The notes beneath the pieces are model-generated. The model ran no database searches and was not told where the DNA came from. It worked only from the letters and a program-made list of their open reading frames with translations. This document shows, one piece after another, positions 37,236-44,704 of a stretch of 64,000 nucleotides of DNA. The translations under genes were made by a program, and so were the position numbers. Origin of the DNA: Citromicrobium sp. UBA3494 (GTDB taxonomy: Bacteria > Pseudomonadota > Alphaproteobacteria > Sphingomonadales > Sphingomonadaceae); the NCBI GenBank assembly GCA_002377695.1, contig DFQH01000001.1:144417-208416 (forward strand), read 5' to 3'. Within the stretch, counting starts at the first letter, position 1; each line of letters begins with the position of its first letter.

Positions 37236-38509
37236 CAGCCTTCATCCACTTCCAGTTCCAGCCCAGTCACAAGTTCAAGCTGCGCACCGCGTGCCACGGT
37301 CACGTCCGCCGTGGTCAGTGCCGTCAAGCGAAGGCCGCCGGATTGTGCATCGGAATAGGGATCGCGGATAAGATCCACCGCGCCCCACAGGCCGACAAAC
37401 ACCGGCGACACACCGCCCGCCGTGGTGGTCAGCAACACCTGCGTTTCCAGCGGATCGCCGGACGGCGCGGCCAGCGCATTCGTGGTCATGGTCGGGGCCG
37501 GCATGTTCTTTACGAACCTATCCCATTCGGTGATGCCGGTCCCGGTGAACGCTTCGATGTCATCCATGACATTCCACAATTCCGGCCGCACCATTGCCTT
37601 CACAGCCGCAGGCCCGTTGGCAGCGTTGGCAGTCATAAATCGCACCACGGCCGCCCGCAGTGCCGCCCATGACGCCATGCCGCCTGCATCGGTGGAGGTG
37701 ATGCCGTAGGTCGCTACGCCAGGAACAATGCCGAGCGGCTGTCCATTCGCGCCGGTGCCAAGGAAAATAGCCTTGTCCAGTTCGGCCGCCATCGTGCCAT
37801 TCATGTCGCGGCGGATAGCCTGTTCAAGCGCCTCGCCGGATTGCAGCATTGACTTGCGGCTCACCCGCATATGGATGCCCAGATTGTGCTCGGGCTTCAG
37901 TGCCTTATCGGTGGTCGCATAGGTGGTCGGGCCAGCGACATTGGCAAGTTCGCCGTCAGCCCATCCCGCCGTCACGCTGGACGTGGTGACGGGCCATTCG
38001 ACAGCACCGCTGCCAATCTGGATCAACTGCCCGCCCATTTGCGCGGCAACGCTGCCCGGAAACAGCCGGTCGATAATCGGCCGCGTCTGCACCGGGTCCG
38101 GCGTGCCGCTGGCGATAGTCTCACCCGCACGCACTTCCAGCGCCATGAGCGGCACCGGAACGCCGCGATAACCGCCTGCGCTGCGCAGCTCCTGCACCAC
38201 TTCGGCAGTCCGGCCCGACAGTGCCCGGCCTTCATCAAGCGCCAGCACGGCTTGCCGCACTTCAAAGCCCTGCACCAGATCGGACCATTCACGATCAGAG
38301 CGGGTTTCCAGTTCGGCCCCGGCCTCGCGCCGTTCGCCATCCTCGGCAATCAGTGCCGCGCGATAGCGGGTTTCATTGCTGCGATACTCGCCATCGAGCG
38401 TTTCGATATTGCGCAGTTCGTCTTCGGTCGCATCGGTCTTGCCGACAAGGCCGGACAGTTCCGAACGAATTTCGGACTGGCGCCGCTGAATTTTTACAGA
38501 TTCGAGCAT
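37235..38509 (-). CDS. HK97-type major capsid protein
   Basis: 424 residues. An N-terminal coiled-coil delta domain (about 1-105; QRRQSEIRSELSGL, ELRNIETLDGEYR) would be removed by the protease. The HK97 fold follows, with the capsid signature LGIHMRVSRKSMLQS, the P-domain helix region LDKAIFLGTGANGQPLGI and a C-terminus with SGGLRLTALTTADVTVARG. The ATG at 38509 was preferred over an upstream TTG because it lies one base after the HNH stop codon. Its own capsid gene is what separates this island from classical PICIs, which remodel the helper's capsid. Confidence 0.92.
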   Translation of the reverse strand: MLESVKIQRRQSEIRSELSGLVGKTDATEDELRNIETLDGEYRSNETRYRAALIAEDGERREAGAELETRSDREWSDLVQGFEVRQAVLALDEGRALSGRTAEVVQELRSAGGYRGVPVPLMALEVRAGETIASGTPDPVQTRPIIDRLFPGSVAAQMGGQLIQIGSGAVEWPVTTSSVTAGWADGELANVAGPTTYATTDKALKPEHNLGIHMRVSRKSMLQSGEALEQAIRRDMNGTMAAELDKAIFLGTGANGQPLGIVPGVATYGITSTDAGGMASWAALRAAVVRFMTANAANGPAAVKAMVRPELWNVMDDIEAFTGTGITEWDRFVKNMPAPTMTTNALAAPSGDPLETQVLLTTTAGGVSPVFVGLWGAVDLIRDPYSDAQSGGLRLTALTTADVTVARGAQLELVTGLELEVDEG

Positions 38510-38510
38510 G

Positions 38511-38858
38511 TTAAATTTCCAGTTCAATTAAGGGTCGGAGGGGATTGGAGGTCAGTTCGCGCGTGAAAATGCGCCACGCGAGACGCTCGGGTCCGGTTTC
38601 CGCGCGGCGTTGCTTTTCGCGCGAAGTCTTTTGCGAATGGCAGCCGATGCAGAGCGTTTGCAGGTTCGCCAGATCGAACGAGAGTTCCGGCGCGTCGCAG
38701 ATCGGCTTGATATGATCGACATCGAGCCGCGCGCCCCGCGCACCGCACTGGACGCAAGCCCAGCCATCCCGGCGCTTGGCGGCAAGGCGCAGGGCCTTCC
38801 ACCGTTGACTGCGATAGACGCTGGCACCTGCCCGCCCGGTTTGGCGCTTCATGCCCAT
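38511..38858 (-). CDS. HNH endonuclease
   Basis: 115 residues with paired zinc cysteines and the HNH core: CVQCGARGARLDVDHIKPI, NLQTLCIGCHSQKT. HNH proteins next to terminase genes (as HK97 gp74) are needed for DNA cleavage and packaging of such phages. The start (ATG 38858) overlaps the terminase gene by 10 bp and the stop adjoins the capsid start. Confidence 0.9.
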   Translation of the reverse strand: MGMKRQTGRAGASVYRSQRWKALRLAAKRRDGWACVQCGARGARLDVDHIKPICDAPELSFDLANLQTLCIGCHSQKTSREKQRRAETGPERLAWRIFTRELTSNPLRPLIELEI

Positions 38859-40474
38859 ACCGGCACCCTCGCTTGTTTGGAGGGACGCGCAATGCGCCGC
38901 GCACCTTCGGCAATCGCCAACACGGCGGCAGCGGCTGCATCAATGCGGCCCAGCGAACGGGCCTTTGCCAGCTTGTGATTGCCTGCCGGATCGACCAGCG
39001 TAATCGCATCGGCAAAGGCCGAGCGCAGTAACAGGCTCGGCACCGTCTTAACTTCGCCGTCAAACAATGCCCGGCGGAAGCGCTCAATATCCTCTGCACC
39101 GTCTTTCCAGCCGAACCCGCGCCAGATGAACGGCACCCGGCCCAGCCCGGCCTTGTCCATCGCCTCGACAAATTCGGCATGGCGGAATCGGTCGCCAACA
39201 ATGCAGGCAGGCGTGATGCCATCAAGCTGCCGGACCACTTCGGCCAGCCACGGGCCAGCCGGAACGGTATTCTCGCCCATGACGGACAATTCGCCGCGTT
39301 CCTGCATTTCGACATAGCGCCCGCCAACACCATCGGACGCGCCACGATCGGCAAGGCCCGGCTTGGCAGGAAAGGTGCCCAGCGCTTCCAAGCGGCCCGT
39401 TTCGGGCCAATAGAAGGAGACGGCAGACATTGAGCGGCTGCCGCCCAGATCGGTGCCGCAAATGCAAATGCCTTCACGCGGCGGCAGATCGTCAGGCGCA
39501 ACCTCTGCCGCCAGCCATTCATCCACGGTGACCAGAACCGAACGGTCTTCGCTCGATACGCGTTCATTGCGGTTAAGATTGCGGAAGCTGGATAGGGCAG
39601 AACCGCCACGGGCGATTGCCCGCCGTGCCTGCGCAACCAGCCAATCGGCACTTGCGCCGATGCCCTCGGCAGCGCCGGGATTGGCTATCAGCAGGCTTTC
39701 CAGATCGTCCGCAGGCAGGCCAAATGCAGGCCGATGCTCTTGCACATAGCTGCCCGGCGGCGGTTCATCGAGCCAACGGCTAAATGTGTTCGCATCATCG
39801 GGGGCGGACGTGGAGATAATGAGCGCCTTGCCATCGCGCTTGCCCAAGCCGGACAGGATGGCATTTTCCAGCGCGTCGCCCTTGTCGCGCTCCCACGCGG
39901 CCCTTTCGTCCAGAATGGCCAGCGTAGGAGCGCCGCCCAGGATCGACTTGCCATCGGCAGGAATGACGCGGATTAACCCGCCGCCATTGGCCTTATATTC
40001 GACTTCGAGCTTCGCCCCGCGCCGGATCGCGAACAAATCCTGTTCGGCATCGGGCAGCCCCTCAATGAAGCCGACAACAAACTGAAATGCCGTGCGGGCC
40101 TGATCGCGGTTCCGGGCCGCAAGGATAATTTCCCGGTGCGGCTGCGTATCCCAAACGCCCATGACGCTGCCCAGCGCAACGCCAGCGGCCAAAGCGGTTT
40201 TTGCATTGCCGCGCCCGATTGAGAGGCAGGCGACCATGACGCCCGGCTCAAATGCGCCCCGGATAAAAGCGCGCTGATACTCGGCCAACTTCAGCGGCTG
40301 CCCGGCTTTCGGGCCTTCCGGCACCTTCAAAGTGCCCAAATATTCGATGACGGTTGCGGCTATCCCACAATTTTTTTCAGGGAGAGAGAAAGGAACAGCC
40401 CGCCCCTCGGCGTTGTCACCCCTCCCAGACGGGGCACCCATTGGGACCATTTCTGCCTCGACTGCCCGGCTCAT
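38849..40474 (-). CDS. Phage terminase large subunit
   Basis: 541 residues. ATPase part: Walker A-like SIGRGNAKTALAAG (about residue 85), Walker B LAILDERAAWE and coupling motif IISTSAPDDAN. Nuclease part: GTDLGGSRSMSAVSFY and GDRFRHAEFVEAM supply the acidic residues, with DAAAAAVLAIAEGARR at the C-terminus. It is of the Terminase_1 (HK97-like) family and would package island DNA into island-encoded heads. No small-subunit gene was recognised; one of the small unknowns could fill that role, or the helper provides it. Confidence 0.9.
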   Translation of the reverse strand: MSRAVEAEMVPMGAPSGRGDNAEGRAVPFSLPEKNCGIAATVIEYLGTLKVPEGPKAGQPLKLAEYQRAFIRGAFEPGVMVACLSIGRGNAKTALAAGVALGSVMGVWDTQPHREIILAARNRDQARTAFQFVVGFIEGLPDAEQDLFAIRRGAKLEVEYKANGGGLIRVIPADGKSILGGAPTLAILDERAAWERDKGDALENAILSGLGKRDGKALIISTSAPDDANTFSRWLDEPPPGSYVQEHRPAFGLPADDLESLLIANPGAAEGIGASADWLVAQARRAIARGGSALSSFRNLNRNERVSSEDRSVLVTVDEWLAAEVAPDDLPPREGICICGTDLGGSRSMSAVSFYWPETGRLEALGTFPAKPGLADRGASDGVGGRYVEMQERGELSVMGENTVPAGPWLAEVVRQLDGITPACIVGDRFRHAEFVEAMDKAGLGRVPFIWRGFGWKDGAEDIERFRRALFDGEVKTVPSLLLRSAFADAITLVDPAGNHKLAKARSLGRIDAAAAAVLAIAEGARRIARPSKQARVPVWA

Positions 40475-40833
40475 GCCCGCGCCTGCACTGTGAAATGGAT
40501 GGCCTCGCCCGGTCGCGAATGAACCGGCGATGCCGACAGAATTGTGTAGCTTTCACCTCCCACGGTGATCGTATCGGCAGGCAATGGCGGGTTAAGCTCT
40601 GCCGTCTCTGGCACTGCCAGAACGCCCAGCAGGTCATCGGCCTGCACCATGGACGCAGCGACAAGCTCCGCCTCGGCAGCCGTGGCAATCAACCGCAGCG
40701 TTTCGGAAATGAGGACTGGCGGCGACGGCGGGTCCCAAGGATTTTCAGGCGGTGGTCCCTCGGTCAACCGCGACAGGACAACATCGCCACCATACTTGGC
40801 GAGTAGTCGAGCATTGAGGCCACCGAATGACAT
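40471..40833 (-). CDS. Putative head-closure / head-tail joining protein
   Basis: 120 residues, coupled to the terminase gene by an ATGA overlap (40471-40474). N-terminal SFGGLNARLLAKYGGDVVLSRL and C-terminal ITVGGESYTILSASPVHSRPGEAIHFTVQAR (positions about 88-118) follow the pattern of small beta-rich head-closure proteins. Its position as first gene of the packaging block, ahead of the terminase, is unusual for that role. A small terminase subunit is the main alternative, though the tail end speaks against it. Confidence 0.5.
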   Translation of the reverse strand: MSFGGLNARLLAKYGGDVVLSRLTEGPPPENPWDPPSPPVLISETLRLIATAAEAELVAASMVQADDLLGVLAVPETAELNPPLPADTITVGGESYTILSASPVHSRPGEAIHFTVQARA

Positions 40834-40879
40834 GCCTTCATCATAGCATTGTCGTCAGTATCGTATAAGTACCACAATG

Positions 40880-40905
40880 AGTAACGAACAGTAACAATTT
40901 GTTCG
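40880..40905 (-). promoter_or_regulatory. Candidate control region of the packaging block
   Basis: Two AGTAAC hexamers (40880-40885 and 40890-40895) are spaced one helical turn apart. The second is nested in an inverted repeat, CGAACA (40885-40890) and TGTTCG (40900-40905). The region lies about 50-70 bp upstream of the head-closure start codon, in a 147-bp gap that separates early from packaging genes, and is A+T-rich. A binding site for an island or helper activator is plausible. Confidence 0.4.
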
Positions 40906-40939
40906 GGCGCATCTTTGCAAATGCTTTATGTAGGGGTCA

Positions 40940-41020
40940 GTCACAACTGTCACATAGTCACAACTAACCCATACCACCTTTCATTCCATATTCTCTTTGT
41001 GACATTGTGACTGTTGTGAC
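40940..41020. repeat. Iteron-like GTCACAA array facing its inverted copy
   Basis: Three GTCACA(A) units start at 40940, 40949 and 40957. Three inverted units TTGTGAC occupy 40997-41003, 41005-41011 and 41014-41020. The two arms (40940-40963 and 40997-41020) match as an inverted repeat at 21 of 24 positions across a 33-bp centre. The right arm encodes the last residues of the RepA-like helicase. It may be a replication origin, a regulator site or a bidirectional hairpin. Confidence 0.65.
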
Positions 41021-42054
41021 AGGGGATTGTCTGGGTGCAGATATTTACCGCGTCCGGACTTCTCTATTTCGCCAGCCTTCACCATTCTGGGAAGCGTCTG
41101 GCGCACGTTCTCTGCGCTATAGTCCAGAGCCTTGGCCAATTCCGTCGGCCCCATAGGCTCGGCACTCTTTTGCAAGAGCCTGATAATCTCCGAGCGCAGC
41201 AGCCCCATACGAACCTCGCCGGGATCGCCCAAGGCAACCCACCGGCACGTCTCCCGGTCGAACGTCACCGCCGTTTCAATCTCTTCTATGTCGCGGCCTC
41301 GGCCATATAGCGTTACGCCATTCTGGTCGCGGTCGAGTATCAGCACCGCATCAGCACCGCCGGAGATGCCCAGCGTGCCGCTAACCTTCTCGAACGGATC
41401 ATTCTCAGCTGCACTTTTCCGCGTATGAGTGACTACGACAATTGCGACGCCCGTTTCCATCGCCAGCGACTGAAGTTCCTTCACTGCGGCATAATCGGCA
41501 TCATAAAGCGATTGGTCGCGGCCCTTGGCGGCACGGAACATGGCTAGCACATCAATAACGACATACCGTGCATTCGGATGCTCTTCGATCCATGTTCGCA
41601 AGGCATCGACGCCCCCCTCGTTGGCGCGCGCCCATTCAGTCGCAAGGTGTAACCTTTCCGGCGTCGGCCCAAGCTTCCGCAATCGGGACAGTAAGCGACG
41701 CCGATTATCTTCGAGCGCCAGATACAATACGTCGCCTTGCTCACATTCAATACCGCCCAGGCAGGTGCCGCTCTCGGCCACGGCAATCGCTGTTTCCAGC
41801 ACCAGCCACGATTTGCCAATCTTCGGTTTTCCGGCGAGAATTGTAAGCCCCTCCGCAATATAGCCGGGCACGACATACTTGATCGCCGGAAATTCCATCA
41901 TCGCCAGCGCAGCGGCGGATATTATTTGCGGCTCAAACTGCCGCTTATGTGCTCCGCGCTGCCGCCTCGCCTGTCCTCCCATCTCTTGGAAGTTATCCCG
42001 GTAAGCGTCCGCCAATTCCTCATCAATGTCATCCTCAATGCCGAACCTATCCAT
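40981..42054 (-). CDS. RepA-like AAA ATPase / replicative helicase with C-terminal winged helix
   Basis: 357 residues from ATG 42054. The RecA-type core (AAA_25, as in RSF1010 RepA) has Walker A LAGKPKIGKSWLVLE (about residue 70) and VLYLALEDNRRRLLSRL. Walker B is YVVIDVLAMFR, and IVVVTHTRKS and SGTLGISGGADAVLIL follow. The last about 70 residues form a winged helix (GPTELAKALDYSAENVRQTLPRMVKAGEIEK). It is the probable replication protein of the island. It overlaps the upstream 110-residue gene by 8 bp, and its 3' end carries the GTCACAA inverted array. Confidence 0.85.
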   Translation of the reverse strand: MDRFGIEDDIDEELADAYRDNFQEMGGQARRQRGAHKRQFEPQIISAAALAMMEFPAIKYVVPGYIAEGLTILAGKPKIGKSWLVLETAIAVAESGTCLGGIECEQGDVLYLALEDNRRRLLSRLRKLGPTPERLHLATEWARANEGGVDALRTWIEEHPNARYVVIDVLAMFRAAKGRDQSLYDADYAAVKELQSLAMETGVAIVVVTHTRKSAAENDPFEKVSGTLGISGGADAVLILDRDQNGVTLYGRGRDIEEIETAVTFDRETCRWVALGDPGEVRMGLLRSEIIRLLQKSAEPMGPTELAKALDYSAENVRQTLPRMVKAGEIEKSGRGKYLHPDNPLSQQSQCHKENME

Positions 42055-42379
42055 GTTCGCCACCGTCCAAGTCGAGCAATTCAGCGTGCATCGCCGCGCC
42101 AATCAGATGACGTGCCAGCTTCGCCGCTTGCCCCAACCGCGCCGGTGTTTCGTTAATCGCGAAAACAAATGCCCCGGCAACCTCATGCGCCTCAATTGCC
42201 AGATTGAAGGCGCGCAGGCTTTCGGTGCGACCACGCATGGCAGCGCCCCAGTCGCGCGCTTTCAGCAACGCAATGCGGTGCTCTAATTCTTCGCCGCTCG
42301 CGTCAGGAACGTAGTGCAGAACATGGGCGGCATCTTGCGATTCGTCCGCCGTAGCGGTATTGGTCTCTTTGGAAACCAC
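42047..42379 (-). CDS. Conserved-looking island protein of unknown function (110 aa)
   Basis: A GTG start at 42379 preceded by GGGGAAA. The protein has no signal peptide or membrane segment; it is helical, with DASGEELEHRIALLKARDWG and LRAFNLAIEAHEVAGAFVFAIN. It is translationally coupled by an 8-bp overlap to the RepA-like helicase, so a replication accessory role is plausible. I recognise no family. Confidence 0.65.
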   Translation of the reverse strand: MVSKETNTATADESQDAAHVLHYVPDASGEELEHRIALLKARDWGAAMRGRTESLRAFNLAIEAHEVAGAFVFAINETPARLGQAAKLARHLIGAAMHAELLDLDGGEHG

Positions 42380-42428
42380 GACTTTTCCCCACGCCGCTCG
42401 GACCCATCATCCGGCGGCGTTTTCTTTT

Positions 42429-42602
42429 CTAGATTTCTTCGTGATACGAAATGCGGCAGCTTAGCTGGCCTGCCGCGTGGGAGGCGTTTTCGCGAGCTTC
42501 CGCGTAGGTGTCGCACGGTAAGCGGAAGCCTTCTTGGCCATCGGTCTCAACATACCAATACCCGGTGCCATCGCGATTTCGCCAGAGGTGAACAGTCGTC
42601 AT
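42429..42602 (-). CDS. Small island protein of unknown function (57 aa)
   Basis: The ATG at 42602 lies inside the alpA stop (ATGA-type overlap) with AGGTGG upstream. The product, MTTVHLWRNRDGTGYWYVE and onward, is rich in aromatic residues and ends SCRISYHEEI. It is too short for a family call; coupling to alpA supports it being real. Confidence 0.55.
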   Translation of the reverse strand: MTTVHLWRNRDGTGYWYVETDGQEGFRLPCDTYAEARENASHAAGQLSCRISYHEEI

Positions 42603-42775
42603 GCTGCCACCTCGCGACTGGCTTCCCACGCTTCAATGTCCGCAGCCTTCCAGCGGGAGCAACCCGGCGAAAGTGAAACAGGGCGGGGGAAGGCCGGGTC
42701 TACTTTAACCCACCGCCAGATCGTGACGCGCGACACGCCGTAGCGTTCGGCAACTTGCTTGTCGGTTAGATACAT
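42599..42775 (-). CDS. alpA: AlpA-family excisionase / transcriptional regulator
   Basis: 58 residues beginning MYLTDKQVAERYGVSRVTIW, then RWVKVDPAFPRPVSLSPG and WKAADIEAWEASREVAA. This is the winged-helix MerR/AlpA fold with the usual 'F P xP V x L.. G .. RW ... I..W' pattern. The start has AGGAG 6 bp upstream. AlpA proteins act as excisionases and early-gene activators in P4-type islands and Gram-negative PICIs. The stop overlaps the next start. It is shorter than most gene callers' cutoffs and easily missed. Confidence 0.88.
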   Translation of the reverse strand: MYLTDKQVAERYGVSRVTIWRWVKVDPAFPRPVSLSPGCSRWKAADIEAWEASREVAA

Positions 42776-42851
42776 GCTGCACTCCTATGGTTCGAGTGCC
42801 AGCCAATTTGACCATATTGCGACGGGAAGCAAAAGAATGCGCCCCCAGAAA

Positions 42852-43205
42852 TTATTTTATTAAATGGGGAAGCCAGTCGCGATATTTGGCGTCAAGCTGT
42901 TCAAGGATGGTCACGCTAATTCCGTGCTTATTGGCAATCTCCACCTTTGCCGCCTCCTTTTTTACGTCGCTAGCAACGAGGTCATTGAGTTCGGCAAGGA
43001 TAAACACCTCCGCGAGGCTGCCGGTATCGTCCGGCAATCTCTTGCGCGGTCGCCCTTGAGCGTTCTTTTCAATCTCTGCCAGCAACGTAGCTAAGGCCTG
43101 ACGCGCCGATGAATCCGCAATCGGATCATCGCTTCTTTCCAAAATGCCCGCAGCCTTGCCCCACCGGCCTTCTGACAGCGCCCACTCCAGTTCATTTCGC
43201 ATCAT
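42852..43205 (-). CDS. Island protein of unknown function (117 aa)
   Basis: Start MMRNELEWALSEGRW at ATG 43205, overlapping the integrase stop as ATGA. It is soluble and mostly helical, with a basic patch NAQGRPRKRLPDD in the middle and VEIANKHGISVTILEQLDAKYRD at the end, which could be a helix-turn-helix-like segment. It is a candidate regulator or excision accessory by position. There is no recognised family. Confidence 0.62.
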   Translation of the reverse strand: MMRNELEWALSEGRWGKAAGILERSDDPIADSSARQALATLLAEIEKNAQGRPRKRLPDDTGSLAEVFILAELNDLVASDVKKEAAKVEIANKHGISVTILEQLDAKYRDWLPHLIK

Positions 43206-44452
43206 TCGCCCCTCAAGAACGCTGCCCAAGTTGCCATCATATCGCGTCGCCGTTCCACCATGTCCGTTCGCCGGTAACGGCGCTCCACGTCACTGCCGAC
43301 AACATGCGCCAGCGCAATTTCTGCCATGTCTCGCTCGTAGCCCCTTTCCGCAGCCCAGTCGCGGAACGTGCTGCGAAGCCCATGCGGCACGGCAGGCTTG
43401 CCATTTCGCGGGTCCAGCCAACCCGTGCGGCCATCAGCTATCTCGGCTTCATGCAGGCGCTTCATGGTCGCAGATAGCGTCATATCGCTAAGTTGGCCGC
43501 CGCGCACGGCAGGAAACACCAGCGGGTTGTCAGCCATACGCGGCAGCACCTTAAGCAATGTGACGGCAGCCGAGGATAGGGGCACGCGATGCTCTTTGCT
43601 CGCTTTCATGCGCGTTGCCGGGATTGTCCAAATGCCCTTTTCTAAATTGATTTCATCCCACGCCGCGCCGCGAACCTCACCACTGCGCGCGGCCGTCAAT
43701 GCGAGAAATTCGAGCGCCCGGCTTCCAGTGCCCTCCCGCGCACGCAATGCCGCAAACCACTTCGGCCCATCGTCCAACGCTAGAGCTGGCTGATTGCCCG
43801 CCTTCGCCTTAGCCCTTGCTGGCAGCAGTTCTTTGAGGTTTCCCCTCCATCGGGCGGGATTATCGCCTTCGCGATGGCCCGAAACGGTCGCCCATGACAG
43901 CACCGCCTCTAGCGAAGCGCGCACCTTTTTGGCCGTCTCTGCTTTCTCGGCCCAGATCGGCTGCAACGCACGAAGCACGTCCTGCACCGTGATTTCCTGC
44001 ACCAGCATGTCGCCTATTGCGGGGAGCGCATAGGTTTCCAGTTGCGAACGCCATTGCTTTCGCCCTTTGGGTGCCATGCCTTCCAGCTTAGCAGCCTCGT
44101 AACGGTCCACCGCATCCCGAAACAACAAGCCACGCCGCTGCGCTGCGATCAATGCGGAGCGTGCGGCCTTCTTATGTTCGACCGGATCGACACCTTGCCG
44201 GATAAGCTCCTTGGCCTCGCGCGCCCGTTCCCGTGCTTGCGCCAACGTGACTTCGGGAAACCCGCCCAAGCCAACGTGGCGACGTTTCGCCCCTACGGTT
44301 GTTCGCAGCAGCCAAGTCTTTCCGCCCCCCGGCAGCAGTTGTAGCAATAGCCCTGACACGCCGCCCACAGCCACAACACGGTTGCTGTCGCCACCGGGAT
44401 GATTGAGCCTTTTGACCTCAATCGCAGAAAGTTCTTTCGCAAGTTTCGGCAT
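43202..44452 (-). CDS. int: P4-type tyrosine recombinase / integrase
   Basis: 416 residues. The N-terminal DUF4102-type arm-binding domain has WLLRTTVGAKRRHVGLGGF and VTLAQARERAREAKELIRQG. The core-binding domain is about 105-205. The catalytic domain has Arg in LTAARSGEVRGAAWDE, Lys in RMKASKEHRVPLS, HxxR in VPHGLRSTFRDWA, His in LAHVVGSD and nucleophile Tyr in ERRYRRTD. The ATG at 44452 has AGGCGGAA upstream. It integrates the island into tRNA-Asn (attL 34229, attR 44612) and lies 159 bp from attR. Confidence 0.94.
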   Translation of the reverse strand: MPKLAKELSAIEVKRLNHPGGDSNRVVAVGGVSGLLLQLLPGGGKTWLLRTTVGAKRRHVGLGGFPEVTLAQARERAREAKELIRQGVDPVEHKKAARSALIAAQRRGLLFRDAVDRYEAAKLEGMAPKGRKQWRSQLETYALPAIGDMLVQEITVQDVLRALQPIWAEKAETAKKVRASLEAVLSWATVSGHREGDNPARWRGNLKELLPARAKAKAGNQPALALDDGPKWFAALRAREGTGSRALEFLALTAARSGEVRGAAWDEINLEKGIWTIPATRMKASKEHRVPLSSAAVTLLKVLPRMADNPLVFPAVRGGQLSDMTLSATMKRLHEAEIADGRTGWLDPRNGKPAVPHGLRSTFRDWAAERGYERDMAEIALAHVVGSDVERRYRRTDMVERRRDMMATWAAFLRGE

Positions 44453-44481
44453 TCGGTTCCGCCTTTTTAGCACCCGCTAAC

Positions 44482-44493
44482 ACACCTATCAAA
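44482..44493 (+). repeat. Candidate integrase arm-type site, attR side
   Basis: ACACCTATCAAA, identical and co-oriented to 34308-34319. It lies between the integrase start codon and attR, 118 bp from the core. Confidence 0.4.
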
Positions 44494-44611
44494 AAGCGTG
44501 ATAATGGATGCAACGGACGGAAACAAGCCGAAACAGGATAACCTGACAAGCTATTGATTAGACTATGCTATTGTTACGAATTGAAACGCGCCAAAACACC
44601 GCCTCGGCGTT

Positions 44612-44634
44612 AACTCGGGGAGCCATTCTTTCGC
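44612..44634. repeat. attR core of the integrated island (23 bp)
   Basis: An exact copy of 34229-34251, including a fragment of the tRNA-Asn 3' end (AACTCGGGGAGCCA). No other tRNA sequence precedes it, so it marks the right boundary of the insertion. The region 44453-44704 otherwise contains no gene. Confidence 0.93.
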
Positions 44635-44704
44635 TACATCGCTGATTGAAGCCGCGCGCCGACCATGATCGTCAGCCCGACCGGCGGCGTAGTAATGCGG
44701 GTGG

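Larger units (their letters stand above)
34229..44634. mobile_element. Capsid-encoding phage satellite (cf-PICI-like island) in tRNA-Asn
   Basis: A 10.4-kb island bounded by a 23-bp duplication of the tRNA-Asn 3' end. Right to left on the minus strand it encodes a P4-type tyrosine integrase, a 117-residue unknown, AlpA, a 57-residue unknown, a 110-residue unknown and a RepA-like helicase. A head-closure-like protein, terminase large subunit, HNH nuclease, major capsid, prohead protease, connector and portal follow. A plus-strand cargo gene lies at attL. No tail, baseplate, tape measure, holin, endolysin or lysogeny repressor gene is seen. Gene packing is tight, with 1-10 bp overlaps throughout the packaging block and no interrupted gene, which argues against a decayed prophage. 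This content matches capsid-forming phage-inducible chromosomal islands, which make their own small heads and borrow helper tails; that function is inference. Confidence 0.82.

Noticed and set aside
40940..41020. CRISPR-like repeats
   Set aside because: The units are only 7-9 bp, there are no spacers of constant length, and the copies are inverted about a centre.
34229..44634. Interpretation as a gene transfer agent cluster
   Set aside because: Alphaproteobacterial GTA clusters contain tail genes and lack integrase and attachment repeats. This element has an integrase, AlpA and exact att repeats and no tail genes.
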